Of a stretch of DNA of 64,000 bases, positions 32,050-41,618 are shown one piece after another. The notes beneath the pieces were generated by a model. It was given only the letters and a program-made list of their open reading frames with translations. It ran no database searches and was not told where the DNA came from. The stretch is from JACKJK01 sp046159835. Its GTDB lineage: Bacteria > Pseudomonadota > Alphaproteobacteria > Rhizobiales > Tepidamorphaceae. The translations under genes and the position numbers were made by a program. Numbering within the stretch: position 1 is the first letter of the stretch; the number at the start of each line of letters is the position of its first letter. The DNA lies in NCBI RefSeq assembly GCF_046159835.1, contig NZ_JBJXCY010000002.1, positions 124,001 through 188,000 of the forward strand, in the 5' to 3' direction.

Positions 32050-32204
32050 GTGAAGATGCCCCTTTTGCTCGCGGATCTTCAGCTTCGCGCCGCGAAAACA
32101 GCGCGTTCAACCGAGTCTGCACGCCAGACGGCGCTTCGCAAGACGAATGTGCGCCTGCGAAGCGCCTGTGTGCATCGCGTCGCGCAGGAGGGCCTGGTCG
32201 CGGT

Positions 32205-34868
32205 CTAGCTGGCCGTCATTGCGGAGCGAACCGCGTCGATGGCTGCATCGGCTTTCGCACCGTCCGGCCCGCCGGCCTGCGCCATGTCGGGACGTCCGCC
32301 GCCGCCCTTGCCACCCAGCGCCTCGGAGCCAGCGCGCACGAGATCGACGGCATTGAACTTGCCCGTCAGGTCATCGGTGACGCCGACGACGATGGCCGCG
32401 CGGCCTTCCTCGTTGGCGCTGACGACGCAGACAACGCCGGAGCCTGCCTGCTGCTTCATCTCGTCGACTATGCTCTTGAGCTGCTTGCCGTCGACGCCGC
32501 TCAGCGTGCGCCCGACAAAGGTGACGCCGGCGACAGTCTCGCTCGGTGTCTCCTGCCCGCCGGCAGCGCCGCCGCCCAGCGCGAGTTGGCGCTTGGCCTC
32601 GGCCAGTTCGCGCTCCAGCTTGCGGCGTTCGTCGACGAGCGCCGTGATGCGGTCCTCGATATCGGCAGTGCCGACCTTTAGCCGCGACGCGATCCCGCGC
32701 ACGCGGCGATCCTGCTCGGCAAGGTAGTGGCGCGCCGCATCGCCGGTCAGCGCCTCGACACGACGCACGCCGGCTGCCACAGCGCCTTCGTTCACGATGG
32801 CGATGAGGCCGATATCCCCGGTGCGCGCGACGTGGGTGCCGCCGCAAAGTTCCATCGAATACGGCTTGTCGGAGGTCCCCTCGAGCGACTTGCCCATGGT
32901 GACCACGCGAACCTCGTCGCCATACTTTTCGCCGAACAGCGCCATGGCCCCAGCCTCGATGGCCTCGTCCACGCTCATAAGGCGGGTGCTCACCGCATCG
33001 TTCTGCAGCACGACGGAGTTCGCACGATCCTCGACATCGGTCAGTTCGTTCTCATTCAGCGCCTTGGGGTGGCTGAAGTCGAAGCGAAGCCTGTCCGGCG
33101 CAACCAGCGAACCCTTCTGCGCCACGTGTGTGCCGACCACCTCGCGCAACGCCTCGTGGATGAGGTGCGTCGCGGAATGATTGCAGCGCACCTGCATGCG
33201 CCGACCATCATCGACCGAAAGCTCCAGCGCATCGCCGACCTTGAGCGATCCCTTCTGCAGCATCCCGACATGGACGAACACGTCGCCGAGCTTCTTCTGG
33301 GTCTCGGAGACGACGAAGCGCTTGCCCTCGCCGGTCATCAACCCGCGGTCGCCAACCTGGCCACCGGACTCGCCGTAGAACGGCGTCTGGTTGAGGATGA
33401 CGATGCCTTCATCGCCTTCGTTGAGCATGTCGACAGGCTGTCCGTCGCGCAGCAGCGCGGTGACGACGCCTTCGGCACTTTCGGTCTCGTAGCCGAGAAA
33501 GTCGGTCGCACCGACCTTGTCGCGCACGCCGAACCAGACGGTTTCAGTGACCGCCTCGCCCGAGCCGGACCAGGCCTTGCGCGCTTCGGCGCGCTGGCGC
33601 TCCATCGCGGCATTGAAGCCGGTCAGATCGACGCCGATGCCGCGCTGGCGCAGGGCGTCCTGCGTCAGGTCGAGCGGAAAGCCGTACGTGTCGTAAAGCT
33701 TGAAGGCGACCTCGCCGGAAAGTTCGGCACCCTCGCCCATGCTTTCGGTTTCTTCGTTGAGCAGGCCGATGCCCCGCGCGAGCGTCTTGCGGAAACGGCT
33801 TTCCTCGAGTTTCAGCGTCTCGGTGATGAGTGCGTCGGCCCGTACCAGTTCCGGGTAGGCCTGCCCCATCTCCTTGATGAGCGCGGGCACAAGCTTCCAC
33901 ATCAGTGGCTCGGTCACGCCAAGCAACTCGGCATGGCGCATGGCGCGGCGCATGATCCGTCGCAGCACGTAGCCACGCCCCTCGTTGGACGGCAACACGC
34001 CGTCTGCAATCAGGAACGAAGTCGCGCGCAGGTGGTCGGCGATGACGCGGTGGCTCGGCTTGGCCGCACCTTCCGCCGGCACGCCGGTTTCCTGAACGGA
34101 TGCAGCGATCAGGTGCCGCATCATGTCGATCTCGTAGTTGTCGTGCGTCCCCTGCAGCACGGCAGAGATGCGCTCCAGCCCCATGCCGGTGTCGATGGAG
34201 GGACGCGGAAGCGCGACGCGCTCGTCCTTCGTCATCTGCTCGAACTGCATGAAGACGAGGTTCCAGATCTCGATGAAGCGGTCGCCATCCTCGTCCGGCG
34301 ATCCGGGAGGCCCACCGGGTATGTGGTCGCCATGGTCAAAGAAGATTTCCGAGCACGGGCCGCACGGGCCAGTGTCACCCATCGCCCAGAAATTGTCGGA
34401 CGTCGGGATGCGGATGATCTTGCTGTCGGAAAGCCCCGCGATCTTCTTCCACAGGTCGAAGGCCTGGTCATCCTCGGAATAGACCGTCACCAGCAGCTTT
34501 TCTTCCGTTAGCCCGAACTCCTTGGTGATGAGGTTCCAGGCAAGCTCGATCGCAACGTCCTTGAAGTAGTCGCCGAACGAGAAGTTGCCGAGCATCTCGA
34601 AGAAGGTGTGGTGGCGCGCGGTATAGCCGACATTGTCGAGGTCGTTGTGCTTGCCGCCGGCCCGAACGCACTTCTGGGATGTGACGGCCCGGTTGTAGGA
34701 GCGCGTTTCGACGCCGGTGAAGACGTTCTTGAACTGCACCATGCCCGCATTGACGAACATCAGCGTCGGATCGTTGCGCGGCACCAGCGGACTGGAGGAA
34801 ACGATCTCGTGGCCGTTCTTTGCAAAGTAGTCGAGGAAGGTCGAGCGGATCTCGTTGACGCCGGTCAT
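32205..34868 (-). CDS. alaS: Alanine-tRNA ligase
   Basis: An 887-residue class II aminoacyl-tRNA synthetase. Motif 2 region RHHTFFEMLGNFSFGDYF is near residues 90-110. The editing-domain zinc motif HSATH is near residue 563, paired with CGGTHV near residue 672. A C-terminal coiled coil and Gly-rich C-Ala domain (GGKGGGGRPDMAQAGG) complete it. Start 34868 (MTGVNEIRSTFLDYF) matches the conserved N-terminus, and the 20-residue upstream extension is not supported. It is monocistronic as far as visible. Confidence 0.97.
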   Translation of the reverse strand: MTGVNEIRSTFLDYFAKNGHEIVSSSPLVPRNDPTLMFVNAGMVQFKNVFTGVETRSYNRAVTSQKCVRAGGKHNDLDNVGYTARHHTFFEMLGNFSFGDYFKDVAIELAWNLITKEFGLTEEKLLVTVYSEDDQAFDLWKKIAGLSDSKIIRIPTSDNFWAMGDTGPCGPCSEIFFDHGDHIPGGPPGSPDEDGDRFIEIWNLVFMQFEQMTKDERVALPRPSIDTGMGLERISAVLQGTHDNYEIDMMRHLIAASVQETGVPAEGAAKPSHRVIADHLRATSFLIADGVLPSNEGRGYVLRRIMRRAMRHAELLGVTEPLMWKLVPALIKEMGQAYPELVRADALITETLKLEESRFRKTLARGIGLLNEETESMGEGAELSGEVAFKLYDTYGFPLDLTQDALRQRGIGVDLTGFNAAMERQRAEARKAWSGSGEAVTETVWFGVRDKVGATDFLGYETESAEGVVTALLRDGQPVDMLNEGDEGIVILNQTPFYGESGGQVGDRGLMTGEGKRFVVSETQKKLGDVFVHVGMLQKGSLKVGDALELSVDDGRRMQVRCNHSATHLIHEALREVVGTHVAQKGSLVAPDRLRFDFSHPKALNENELTDVEDRANSVVLQNDAVSTRLMSVDEAIEAGAMALFGEKYGDEVRVVTMGKSLEGTSDKPYSMELCGGTHVARTGDIGLIAIVNEGAVAAGVRRVEALTGDAARHYLAEQDRRVRGIASRLKVGTADIEDRITALVDERRKLERELAEAKRQLALGGGAAGGQETPSETVAGVTFVGRTLSGVDGKQLKSIVDEMKQQAGSGVVCVVSANEEGRAAIVVGVTDDLTGKFNAVDLVRAGSEALGGKGGGGRPDMAQAGGPDGAKADAAIDAVRSAMTAS

Positions 34869-35061
34869 GATCGGAACTGTTTCTTTGTCTGGCGAGGGTT
34901 GCGCGGCCCCGCGCTCACGTTGCCGCAACTGTGGGATCAGCCGGGCATCCGCGAATGGATCGAAGGATGTGCGTCCTATTTAGCCAGCGGCAAAGACTGT
35001 GTCCATCGCAGTGAAAGTCCGAATGAACCTCTGGCCTTGCCGCGGTTCCGCACGACGCAGA

Positions 35062-35511
35062 TCAGGTACCCGCTGAGGCATCCGGCATGGTAACGCGACC
35101 ATCGTCCGCGATGGTCCAGAACGGGTTGTGGGCGACCTCCCACACATGACCGTCCGGATCGCCGAAATAGCCGGAATACCCACCCCAGAAAGTTTCTTTC
35201 GCAGGCTTGAGAATCGCAGCCCCGAAATGCCCGGCCTCGGCCAGCACGGCATCGACCTCGGCGCGTGACCGGCAATTGTGAGCGAGCGCCACGCCACCGA
35301 AGCCGGACGCGGATACGGCGCCATCTTCGATGCCTGCATCAGCGGCAAGTTCGGTGCGCGGCCACAGTGCGAGGATCATGCCCGCCAACTGGAAGAAGAC
35401 AACGCCATCAGGACCCGGATGGCGCTGCCATCCGAGTCCCTGTTCGTAGAAATTCGCGGATCGTTGAAGATCACCGACGCCCAGCGTGACAAGAGAAAGC
35501 CGCTGCTCCAT
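35062..35511 (-). CDS. VOC (glyoxalase/bleomycin-resistance fold) family protein
   Basis: A 149-residue protein with paired beta-alpha-beta-beta-beta modules. Landmarks are SLVTLGVGDLQRSANFYEQG at the start and GGYSGYFGDPDGHVWEVAHNP near residues 112-132, where the histidine and glutamate are usual metal ligands. Members are metal-dependent lyases, dioxygenases or binding proteins, and the substrate is unknown. It lies between alaS and recA on the same strand, 29 bp downstream of recA, so recA transcripts may run into it. Confidence 0.88.
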   Translation of the reverse strand: MEQRLSLVTLGVGDLQRSANFYEQGLGWQRHPGPDGVVFFQLAGMILALWPRTELAADAGIEDGAVSASGFGGVALAHNCRSRAEVDAVLAEAGHFGAAILKPAKETFWGGYSGYFGDPDGHVWEVAHNPFWTIADDGRVTMPDASAGT

Positions 35512-35540
35512 GACCCTGTCTCTCCGCTCGCTTCGTTGCC

Positions 35541-36620
35541 TTATGCCTCGGCAGCGTCGTCGTCCTCGCCGGGATCTTCGCCCAGCATCTTGTCGGCTAT
35601 CAGACCAGCGCCCTGGCGAACCTTGCGCTCGATCTCCTCGGCAACTTCCGGGTTCTCGCGCAGGAAGTTCTTGGCGTTCTCGCGACCCTGTCCGAGCCGC
35701 TGGCTGTCATAGGAGAACCACGCGCCGGACTTCTCGACGATGCCACCCTTCACGCCAAGGTCGATCAGCTCGCCAAGACGCGAGATGCCTTCACCATACA
35801 TGATGTCGAACTCGACCTCGCGGAACGGCGGAGCCACCTTGTTCTTCACGACCTTCACGCGGGTGTGGTTGCCGACAACCTCGTCGCGGTCCTTGATCGC
35901 GCCGATGCGGCGAATGTCGAGGCGCACGGACGCGTAGAACTTCAGCGCGTTGCCGCCGGTCGTCGTTTCCGGGCTGCCATACATGACGCCGATCTTCATG
36001 CGGATCTGGTTGATGAAGATGACGATGCACTTGGACTTGTTGATGGAGCCGGTGAGCTTGCGCAGTGCCTGGCTCATCAGGCGTGCCTGGAGACCGGGGA
36101 GCTGGTCGCCCATCTCGCCTTCCAGTTCCGCACGCGGGGTGAGCGCTGCCACCGAATCGATGACCACCATGTCGATGGCCCCGGAACGCACCAGCGTGTC
36201 GGCTATTTCAAGCGACTGTTCGCCGGTATCGGGCTGGGAGATCAGCAAGTCATCGACCTGCACACCAAGCTTGCGGGCATAGACGGCATCAAGCGCATGC
36301 TCGGCATCGACGAAGGCGCAGATGCCGCCGCGCTTCTGCGCTTCGGCCACGCAGTGTAGCGCAAGCGTCGTCTTGCCTGAGGATTCCGGCCCGTAAATCT
36401 CGATGATGCGTCCGCGAGGAATACCGCCGATGCCCAGTGCAAGGTCGAGACCGAGCGAGCCGGTGGGGATCGACTGGACCTCCACCACCTGCCCGTCCTT
36501 GCCGAGCCTCATGATCGAGCCCTTGCCGAACTGCCGTTCGATCTGGCCGAGTGCGGCTTCCAGAGCCTTGGTCTTGTCCATAGAGCCACCTTCCACGAGG
36601 CGAAGCGTTGATTGCGCCAT
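35541..36620 (-). CDS. recA: Recombinase RecA
   Basis: DNA strand-exchange ATPase and LexA co-protease. The 359-residue chain starts MAQSTLRLVEGGSMDKTKAL at 36620, the rhizobial type beginning, with GAAGGGA upstream. Walker A GPESSGKT is near residue 70, Walker B region MVVIDSVAAL and the signature ALKFYASVRLDIRR follow. The C-terminus is acidic (EDPGEDDDAAEA), the usual regulatory tail. The promoter region carries an SOS box at 36737-36751. Confidence 0.98.
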   Translation of the reverse strand: MAQSTLRLVEGGSMDKTKALEAALGQIERQFGKGSIMRLGKDGQVVEVQSIPTGSLGLDLALGIGGIPRGRIIEIYGPESSGKTTLALHCVAEAQKRGGICAFVDAEHALDAVYARKLGVQVDDLLISQPDTGEQSLEIADTLVRSGAIDMVVIDSVAALTPRAELEGEMGDQLPGLQARLMSQALRKLTGSINKSKCIVIFINQIRMKIGVMYGSPETTTGGNALKFYASVRLDIRRIGAIKDRDEVVGNHTRVKVVKNKVAPPFREVEFDIMYGEGISRLGELIDLGVKGGIVEKSGAWFSYDSQRLGQGRENAKNFLRENPEVAEEIERKVRQGAGLIADKMLGEDPGEDDDAAEA

Positions 36621-36736
36621 CAGATTCGTCCCTTCTCTACCACATTCGCGCCAAGAGCAGATCACTCTTGCGGACCAGACCTTTTGCCCGGCGCCACGGA
36701 AGCGCCTGACAGGTATGTACACGAAATGTTCTAGTA

Positions 36737-36751
36737 GAACAAGTAGAGAAC
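36737..36751 (-). promoter_or_regulatory. Alphaproteobacterial SOS (LexA) box upstream of recA
   Basis: On the minus strand the sequence reads GTTCTCTACTTGTTC, an exact match to the GTTC-N7-GTTC LexA operator known from alphaproteobacteria. It lies 117-131 bp upstream of the recA start. A 13-bp palindrome (GTTCTA-G-TAGAAC, 36728-36740) shares one GTTC half with it. Operator identity rests on the established consensus. Confidence 0.8.
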
Positions 36752-36774
36752 ACGCTTCTCGGAGATGAAGCGCT

Positions 36775-39336
36775 CTAGTCCTGCGACATCACCGTTTTCA
36801 CGGTCTCCGCGAGGGTCTTCAGGTTGAAGGGCTTGGGCAGGAAGTGGAATGTCTCGTTCTCGTCGAGATTGCGCTTGAAGGCGTCGTCCGCGTAGCCCGA
36901 GACGAAGATGATCTTCAGTTCCTTGTTGGTCTTGCGCATCTCGCGCAGCATTGTCGGACCGTCCATTTCCGGCATCACCACGTCGGAGAGTACGAGGTCC
37001 ACCTTGCCGCCCATTTCCGCCATCCGGTCGAGGGCCTCAAGGCCGGTCGCGGCCTCCACCACCGTGTATCCGGCAGCCGACAGCGCGCGCGCGGCGAAGG
37101 CACGCACGGCGTCTTCATCCTCCACGATGAGGATTGCACCCTGACCGGTGAGGTCCTTGATTTCCGCCTTCGCCACTTGGCCCGCGGAGCCGGCGTCGCT
37201 CGCCTCGCAGCGCGGCAGGAAGATGCGGAACGTGGTGCCTGCGCCCACTTCCGAGTCGCAGAAGATGAAGCCGCCCGTCTGCTTCACGATGCCGTATACG
37301 GTCGAAAGTCCAAGCCCTGTCCCCTTGCCTACTTCCTTCGTCGAGAAGAACGGATCGAATATCTTGTCCATGATGTCGCGCGGAATGCCGGTTCCGGTGT
37401 CGTGCACTTCCGTCAGCACGTAATCGCCTTCCGGCAGCAGGGCGTGGTTGAAGTCTGCCGTATCCTCTGCCGGGACATTGCGCGTGTTGATGACGAGCTC
37501 ACCGCCGTCGGGCATTGCGTCGCGCGCGTTCACCGCGAGATTGATGATGACCTGTTCGAGCTGTGTCAGGTCCGCCTTCACCGGCCACAGGTCACGCCCG
37601 CGCCCGAGCTCCAGCTTGACCTTCGCACCGATCAGGCGGCGCAGGAGAACAGCAAGCTCCGAGATCGCGTCGTTGAGGCGCAGCACCTGCGGACGCAGGG
37701 TCTGGCGGCGCGAGAAGGCGAGAAGCTGGCGCACGAGGCCTGCCGCGCGCTGCGCGTTCTCCTTGATCGACTTGATGTCGTTGAAGGACGGGTCGGTGGT
37801 GGAATGGCTGGCCAGCAGCAGGTCGGAAAAGCCGATGATGGCGGTGAGCACGTTGTTGAAATCGTGCGCGATGCCACCGGCAAGCTGGCCGACCGCCTGC
37901 ATCTTCTGGCTCTGGGCGAACTGCTCTTCCAGCGCCTTCTGCTCTGTGATGTCGAGTGCGTAGACAATAGCCGACTCGCCGTCGCCTTCCGCATCCCCCA
38001 CCGGCGTCACGAAGAAACGCGCCTTGCGCTTGTCTTGGCCCGCAAGCTGAACGTCCACCGGCTCGAAGTCGGAGACGCCGCCAACCGCCCGCTCCACGTG
38101 CTCGCGAAGCGCTGCCTGGTCGGCTTCCGCCACCGTGTCGTAGATCGAGGCCCCGCGCGGTCCGGCGCCTTCAGAGGCATTGGCCAGCAGTGCACCGAAG
38201 GTCTGCGCGAACGGCGCATTGGTGCGCTGGGTGCGGCCTTCCGCGTCGATGGTCGCGATGGAGAACGGCGAGGAGTTGAAGAAGCGCGCAAAGCGCACTT
38301 CCACCGCGCGCAGCGGGTCGGCCTCGTCCCCGGTCGCGGAGCGGTTGAGCACGAGCGTGCGCGAGGGGATCGCCGTGCCGTCCGGCTGGTAGGCGACCTT
38401 GTGCACGAGCCGCACGGGCAATGATTTGCCGTTGCGGCGCAGCAGGTCGAGGTCGAAGGTCTCAGTGCGCACTTCCCCCGGTGCGGGCGCAAGGTGGTTG
38501 ATGAGGGCGGCCCCGTCACCGGAGACGAGCTGCGCCAGCGGCACGGTCCCGCGCTCGAAATCGCCAAGGTCGCGCCCCAGCCATGCAGCCAGCGTCGCGT
38601 TGATATAGACGATGTTGCCGCTGCCATCGATCGACAGGAAGCCCGCCGGCGCGTGGTCGAGATAGTCGATCGCGCCCTGCAGTTCGACGAAGGCGTTTTC
38701 CTGCCGTTCCCGGTCGCGGGTGATGTCGGAGACCTGCCACACGCGCTTGGACCCGCTCGGCGAACCGGACTCCACCAGCGGCTGAACGCGCACACGGTAC
38801 CAGACGGTGTCGGGCTCCTCGTCCTCGAGCACACGGCGCTCGATGCGCAGGTCTTCCTGGTGCGGGCGTCCTTCGGCCGCGGCCTGGCTCAGGCGGTAGA
38901 TCTGTTCGGAGATGTCGCGTTCGCCCGCAAAGAACCGCTCCACGGTCTTCACGTCGGCAAGGCCCTCCGCGCCGGTCAGGCTGCGATAGGCAGCGTTTGC
39001 CTGCAGGATGCGCCCGTCACGGTCGCTGACGAGGATGCCCTCCGGCACGCTTTCGGCGACGTTGGAGGCGGCACCCGCGCCAGCTGCGCCCGAAACCGGG
39101 CGGATCATGCCGACGGCCAGCGCAAACAGCAGGAACACGCCGGCAACGGCAAGGATCGCGAGCAGGCCGAGGATCACCGGCCGCGCGGTTTCGCGGTCGA
39201 GAAACGCAACCGACACGGCAACCGCCATGAGGGCACCGGCCAGCAGCAGCACCCAGCCGATGCTGTTGCGCGAGCCACCGCCCTGCTTGCCGCCGGAAAG
39301 CCCGCCGTCCCCATCGAGCTGCGCAATGTCCGCCAT
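36775..39336 (-). CDS. cckA: Cell-cycle hybrid histidine kinase CckA
   Basis: An 853-residue membrane hybrid kinase at the top of the CckA-ChpT-CtrA phosphorelay. It has two transmembrane helices (about residues 28-47 and 54-76). PAS-like regions follow at about 85-200, 215-330 and 340-470. The HisKA box GGIAHDFNNVLTAIIGFSDL has its phospho-histidine near residue 490. The ATPase motif GTGLGLSTVYGIVKQTGGF is followed by a receiver domain whose phospho-aspartate lies near residue 783 (LVLSDVVMPEMDG). Its C-terminus abuts the recA promoter, and flhB lies 110 bp upstream on the same strand. CtrA-type boxes occur before flagellar genes in the same window. Confidence 0.93.
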   Translation of the reverse strand: MADIAQLDGDGGLSGGKQGGGSRNSIGWVLLLAGALMAVAVSVAFLDRETARPVILGLLAILAVAGVFLLFALAVGMIRPVSGAAGAGAASNVAESVPEGILVSDRDGRILQANAAYRSLTGAEGLADVKTVERFFAGERDISEQIYRLSQAAAEGRPHQEDLRIERRVLEDEEPDTVWYRVRVQPLVESGSPSGSKRVWQVSDITRDRERQENAFVELQGAIDYLDHAPAGFLSIDGSGNIVYINATLAAWLGRDLGDFERGTVPLAQLVSGDGAALINHLAPAPGEVRTETFDLDLLRRNGKSLPVRLVHKVAYQPDGTAIPSRTLVLNRSATGDEADPLRAVEVRFARFFNSSPFSIATIDAEGRTQRTNAPFAQTFGALLANASEGAGPRGASIYDTVAEADQAALREHVERAVGGVSDFEPVDVQLAGQDKRKARFFVTPVGDAEGDGESAIVYALDITEQKALEEQFAQSQKMQAVGQLAGGIAHDFNNVLTAIIGFSDLLLASHSTTDPSFNDIKSIKENAQRAAGLVRQLLAFSRRQTLRPQVLRLNDAISELAVLLRRLIGAKVKLELGRGRDLWPVKADLTQLEQVIINLAVNARDAMPDGGELVINTRNVPAEDTADFNHALLPEGDYVLTEVHDTGTGIPRDIMDKIFDPFFSTKEVGKGTGLGLSTVYGIVKQTGGFIFCDSEVGAGTTFRIFLPRCEASDAGSAGQVAKAEIKDLTGQGAILIVEDEDAVRAFAARALSAAGYTVVEAATGLEALDRMAEMGGKVDLVLSDVVMPEMDGPTMLREMRKTNKELKIIFVSGYADDAFKRNLDENETFHFLPKPFNLKTLAETVKTVMSQD

Positions 39337-39446
39337 GGCCTTCTAGCCCTTCTCCGCGAAGCGATTCTGCCTGTGTCTCTTGTCTACCACATGCGCGCGC
39401 GTGCTTTGACTAGCGCAACGGCGCTTTTTGCGCCTGCCCTCGCCGC

Positions 39447-40523
39447 TCAGGCGCGCCACGCGCGGCGGCGCTTCTGGCGCAGCACGAAGCTGACAACCTG
39501 CGCCACGGCCTTGTAGTGATCCGGGTCGATCGGCTGGTCGATGTCGACGCTGGCATGCAGCGCACGCGCAAGCGGCGGGTTTTCCACGATGGGCACGTCG
39601 CAGTCGCGCGCCAGCGTGCGGATGCGCAGCGCCACCGCATCCACGCCCTTCGCGACGCAGACCGGCGCCGGCATCCCGTCCTCGTATTTCAGTGCCACCG
39701 CGTAGTGCGTGGGGTTGGTGATGACGACAGTTGCGTCCGGCACGTTGGACATCATGCGCTGGCGTGACTTCTCAGACCGGATCTGGCGCAGCTTCGCCTT
39801 GACCATCGGGTCGCCTTCGGCCTGCTTGTACTCGTCCTTCACCTCCTTCTGCGTCATGCGCTGCTTCTTGAAGTAGGTGTGCTGCTGGTAGGCGAAGTCG
39901 GCTGCGGCAACCAGCGTCATGACGGCGATCGTCGCCAGCATCAGCTTCAGCCCGAGCATGGACGCCGTTTCGAGAATCGCCGGGATGCCCGCTGCGACCA
40001 GCGTGTCGAAGCGCCCGCTTTCGGGCCAGATCACCGCGACCATCACCAGTCCGACGATGGAAATCTTGGCAATGCCCTTCACGAAGTTGACGAGGCTCTG
40101 GGAGGAGAAAAGCCGCTTGAAGCCGGCAATGGGCGAAATCTTCTGAAGCTTCGGCTTGATGGTCTCCGCCGTCAGCAGGAAACCGTGCTGGATGGCGTTT
40201 CCGGCAATCGCCGCAATGATCAGCAGCAGCATCGGGATCGCCACCGCGGAGACGACGGACAGCGCGATGTCGCTGCCGAGCGCGCGCACGCCCATGCCGT
40301 CCACCGAGATCTTGTCGGCGTGCTGGAAGATGCCCTTCAGGTAGAGGGCGAGATCCTGCGCGGCATTGCCGCCGAAGATGAACAGCGCCATGGCGGAGGC
40401 AACGAGAACGAACCACGTGGAGACTTCCTGGCTCTTGGGGACATCACCCTTGCGGCGTGCCTCCAAGAGCTTTCGCTCCGATGGGTCCTCGGTTTTCTCG
40501 GCGTCGTCGACGTCATCTGCCAT
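39447..40523 (-). CDS. flhB: Flagellar type III export protein FlhB
   Basis: A 358-residue export-gate protein that controls the switch from rod/hook to filament substrates. N-terminal EKTEDPSERKLLEARRKGDVPKSQEV and four hydrophobic segments precede the cytoplasmic domain. The self-cleavage motif NPTH (VVITNPTHYAVALKYEDG) lies near residue 270. It is last in the leftward operon flgB-flgC-fliE-fliQ-fliR-flhB, 18 bp after fliR. Confidence 0.97.
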   Translation of the reverse strand: MADDVDDAEKTEDPSERKLLEARRKGDVPKSQEVSTWFVLVASAMALFIFGGNAAQDLALYLKGIFQHADKISVDGMGVRALGSDIALSVVSAVAIPMLLLIIAAIAGNAIQHGFLLTAETIKPKLQKISPIAGFKRLFSSQSLVNFVKGIAKISIVGLVMVAVIWPESGRFDTLVAAGIPAILETASMLGLKLMLATIAVMTLVAAADFAYQQHTYFKKQRMTQKEVKDEYKQAEGDPMVKAKLRQIRSEKSRQRMMSNVPDATVVITNPTHYAVALKYEDGMPAPVCVAKGVDAVALRIRTLARDCDVPIVENPPLARALHASVDIDQPIDPDHYKAVAQVVSFVLRQKRRRAWRA

Positions 40524-40541
40524 TCAACGTGTTCCCGGCGT

Positions 40542-41306
40542 CTATCCAAGCCCGAGGAAGGGCCGGATCGCCTGTTCGATGTGGCTCAGGTACCAGGTCA
40601 TGATCGCGCCGAGCACGCCTGCGAGCATGATGAAGCCGACCATGATGTTGGCTGGCATGGCGATGAAGAAGATCTGGATCTGCGGCATCAGGCGCGAGAG
40701 CAGCCCGAGGCCGAGATAGAACACCAGTCCGAATACGAGGAACGGCGCCGCCACCTGCACCGAGATGGCGAACATGCCCGACACGACCTCGATGACCGCC
40801 TGCAGGAGGTCGCCCGTCGGCAGTACCTGCCCCGGCTCGAAAATCTCGTAGGACGTGACCAGCGCCATGATGAACAGGTGATGCAGGTCGGTCGCGAAGA
40901 TCAGCGTCAGGGCCAGTAGCGAAAGGAACGTGCCGACCAGCGCGCCCTGCTGGCCCTGCGTCGGGTCCGCGCTCACCGCGAAACCGAGGCCCATCTGGAA
41001 GGCGATGGCAGAACCTGCCGTCTGCATCGCGGCCAGCAGCAGCCGCGCCGTCATGCCGATGACGAACCCGGTCAGCATCTCGCTGGCGCCAAGCAGCGCG
41101 ATCCCGAAGAGCGTGTCCGGTATCGCCGGCATCCTTGAGGCGGTGATCGGGTAGAACAGCAGCGTCAGCGCCAGCGCGAGCACGAGCCGGATGTTCACCG
41201 GCACGGCGCGGTCGCCAATGGCCGGCATCAGCATGACGAGCATGCCCATGCGCGCGAAGATCAGCAGGAAGACGGCCGCGACCTGCGGCAGGAAGTCGAC
41301 CGTCAT
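40542..41306 (-). CDS. fliR: Flagellar export apparatus protein FliR
   Basis: A 254-residue membrane protein of the FliPQR export gate. Six or so hydrophobic stretches are visible, with the family segments GMLVMLMPAIGDRAVPVNIRL and VFAISVQVAAPFLVFGLVFYLGLGLLSRLMPQ. Length is normal. It lies between fliQ (11 bp) and flhB (18 bp) and is certainly part of the same operon. Confidence 0.95.
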   Translation of the reverse strand: MTVDFLPQVAAVFLLIFARMGMLVMLMPAIGDRAVPVNIRLVLALALTLLFYPITASRMPAIPDTLFGIALLGASEMLTGFVIGMTARLLLAAMQTAGSAIAFQMGLGFAVSADPTQGQQGALVGTFLSLLALTLIFATDLHHLFIMALVTSYEIFEPGQVLPTGDLLQAVIEVVSGMFAISVQVAAPFLVFGLVFYLGLGLLSRLMPQIQIFFIAMPANIMVGFIMLAGVLGAIMTWYLSHIEQAIRPFLGLG

Positions 41307-41317
41307 GTTGCCCCGCC

Positions 41318-41581
41318 TCAGATGCCGATGATGCTGTCCGCGATGCGGTCCATGAAACCGGACATCGCCTGCCCCATGAACGGAAGTGCGACAATCATCG
41401 CAACGAAGATCGCGATGATCTTCGGCACGAAGACCAGCGTCATTTCCTGGATCTGCGTCAGCGCCTGAACAAGGGCGATGGCGACACCGACGACCAGCCC
41501 GACGATCATGATCGGTGCCGACACGATGATCAGCGTCCAGATGGCGTCGCGCGCCAGGTCGAGTACTTCAGGTCCGTTCAT
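41318..41581 (-). CDS. fliQ: Flagellar export apparatus protein FliQ
   Basis: An 87-residue protein with two transmembrane hairpin helices. The family pattern VLDLARDAIWTLIIVSAPIM, then GVAIALVQALTQIQEMTLVFVPKI, is complete. FliQ packs around FliP and FliR in the export gate. Same operon as fliR (11 bp downstream) and fliE. Confidence 0.95.
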   Translation of the reverse strand: MNGPEVLDLARDAIWTLIIVSAPIMIVGLVVGVAIALVQALTQIQEMTLVFVPKIIAIFVAMIVALPFMGQAMSGFMDRIADSIIGI

Positions 41582-41618
41582 GGAACTCTCCAGCGGCCAC
41601 TATGACCGAGTCGCGCCG

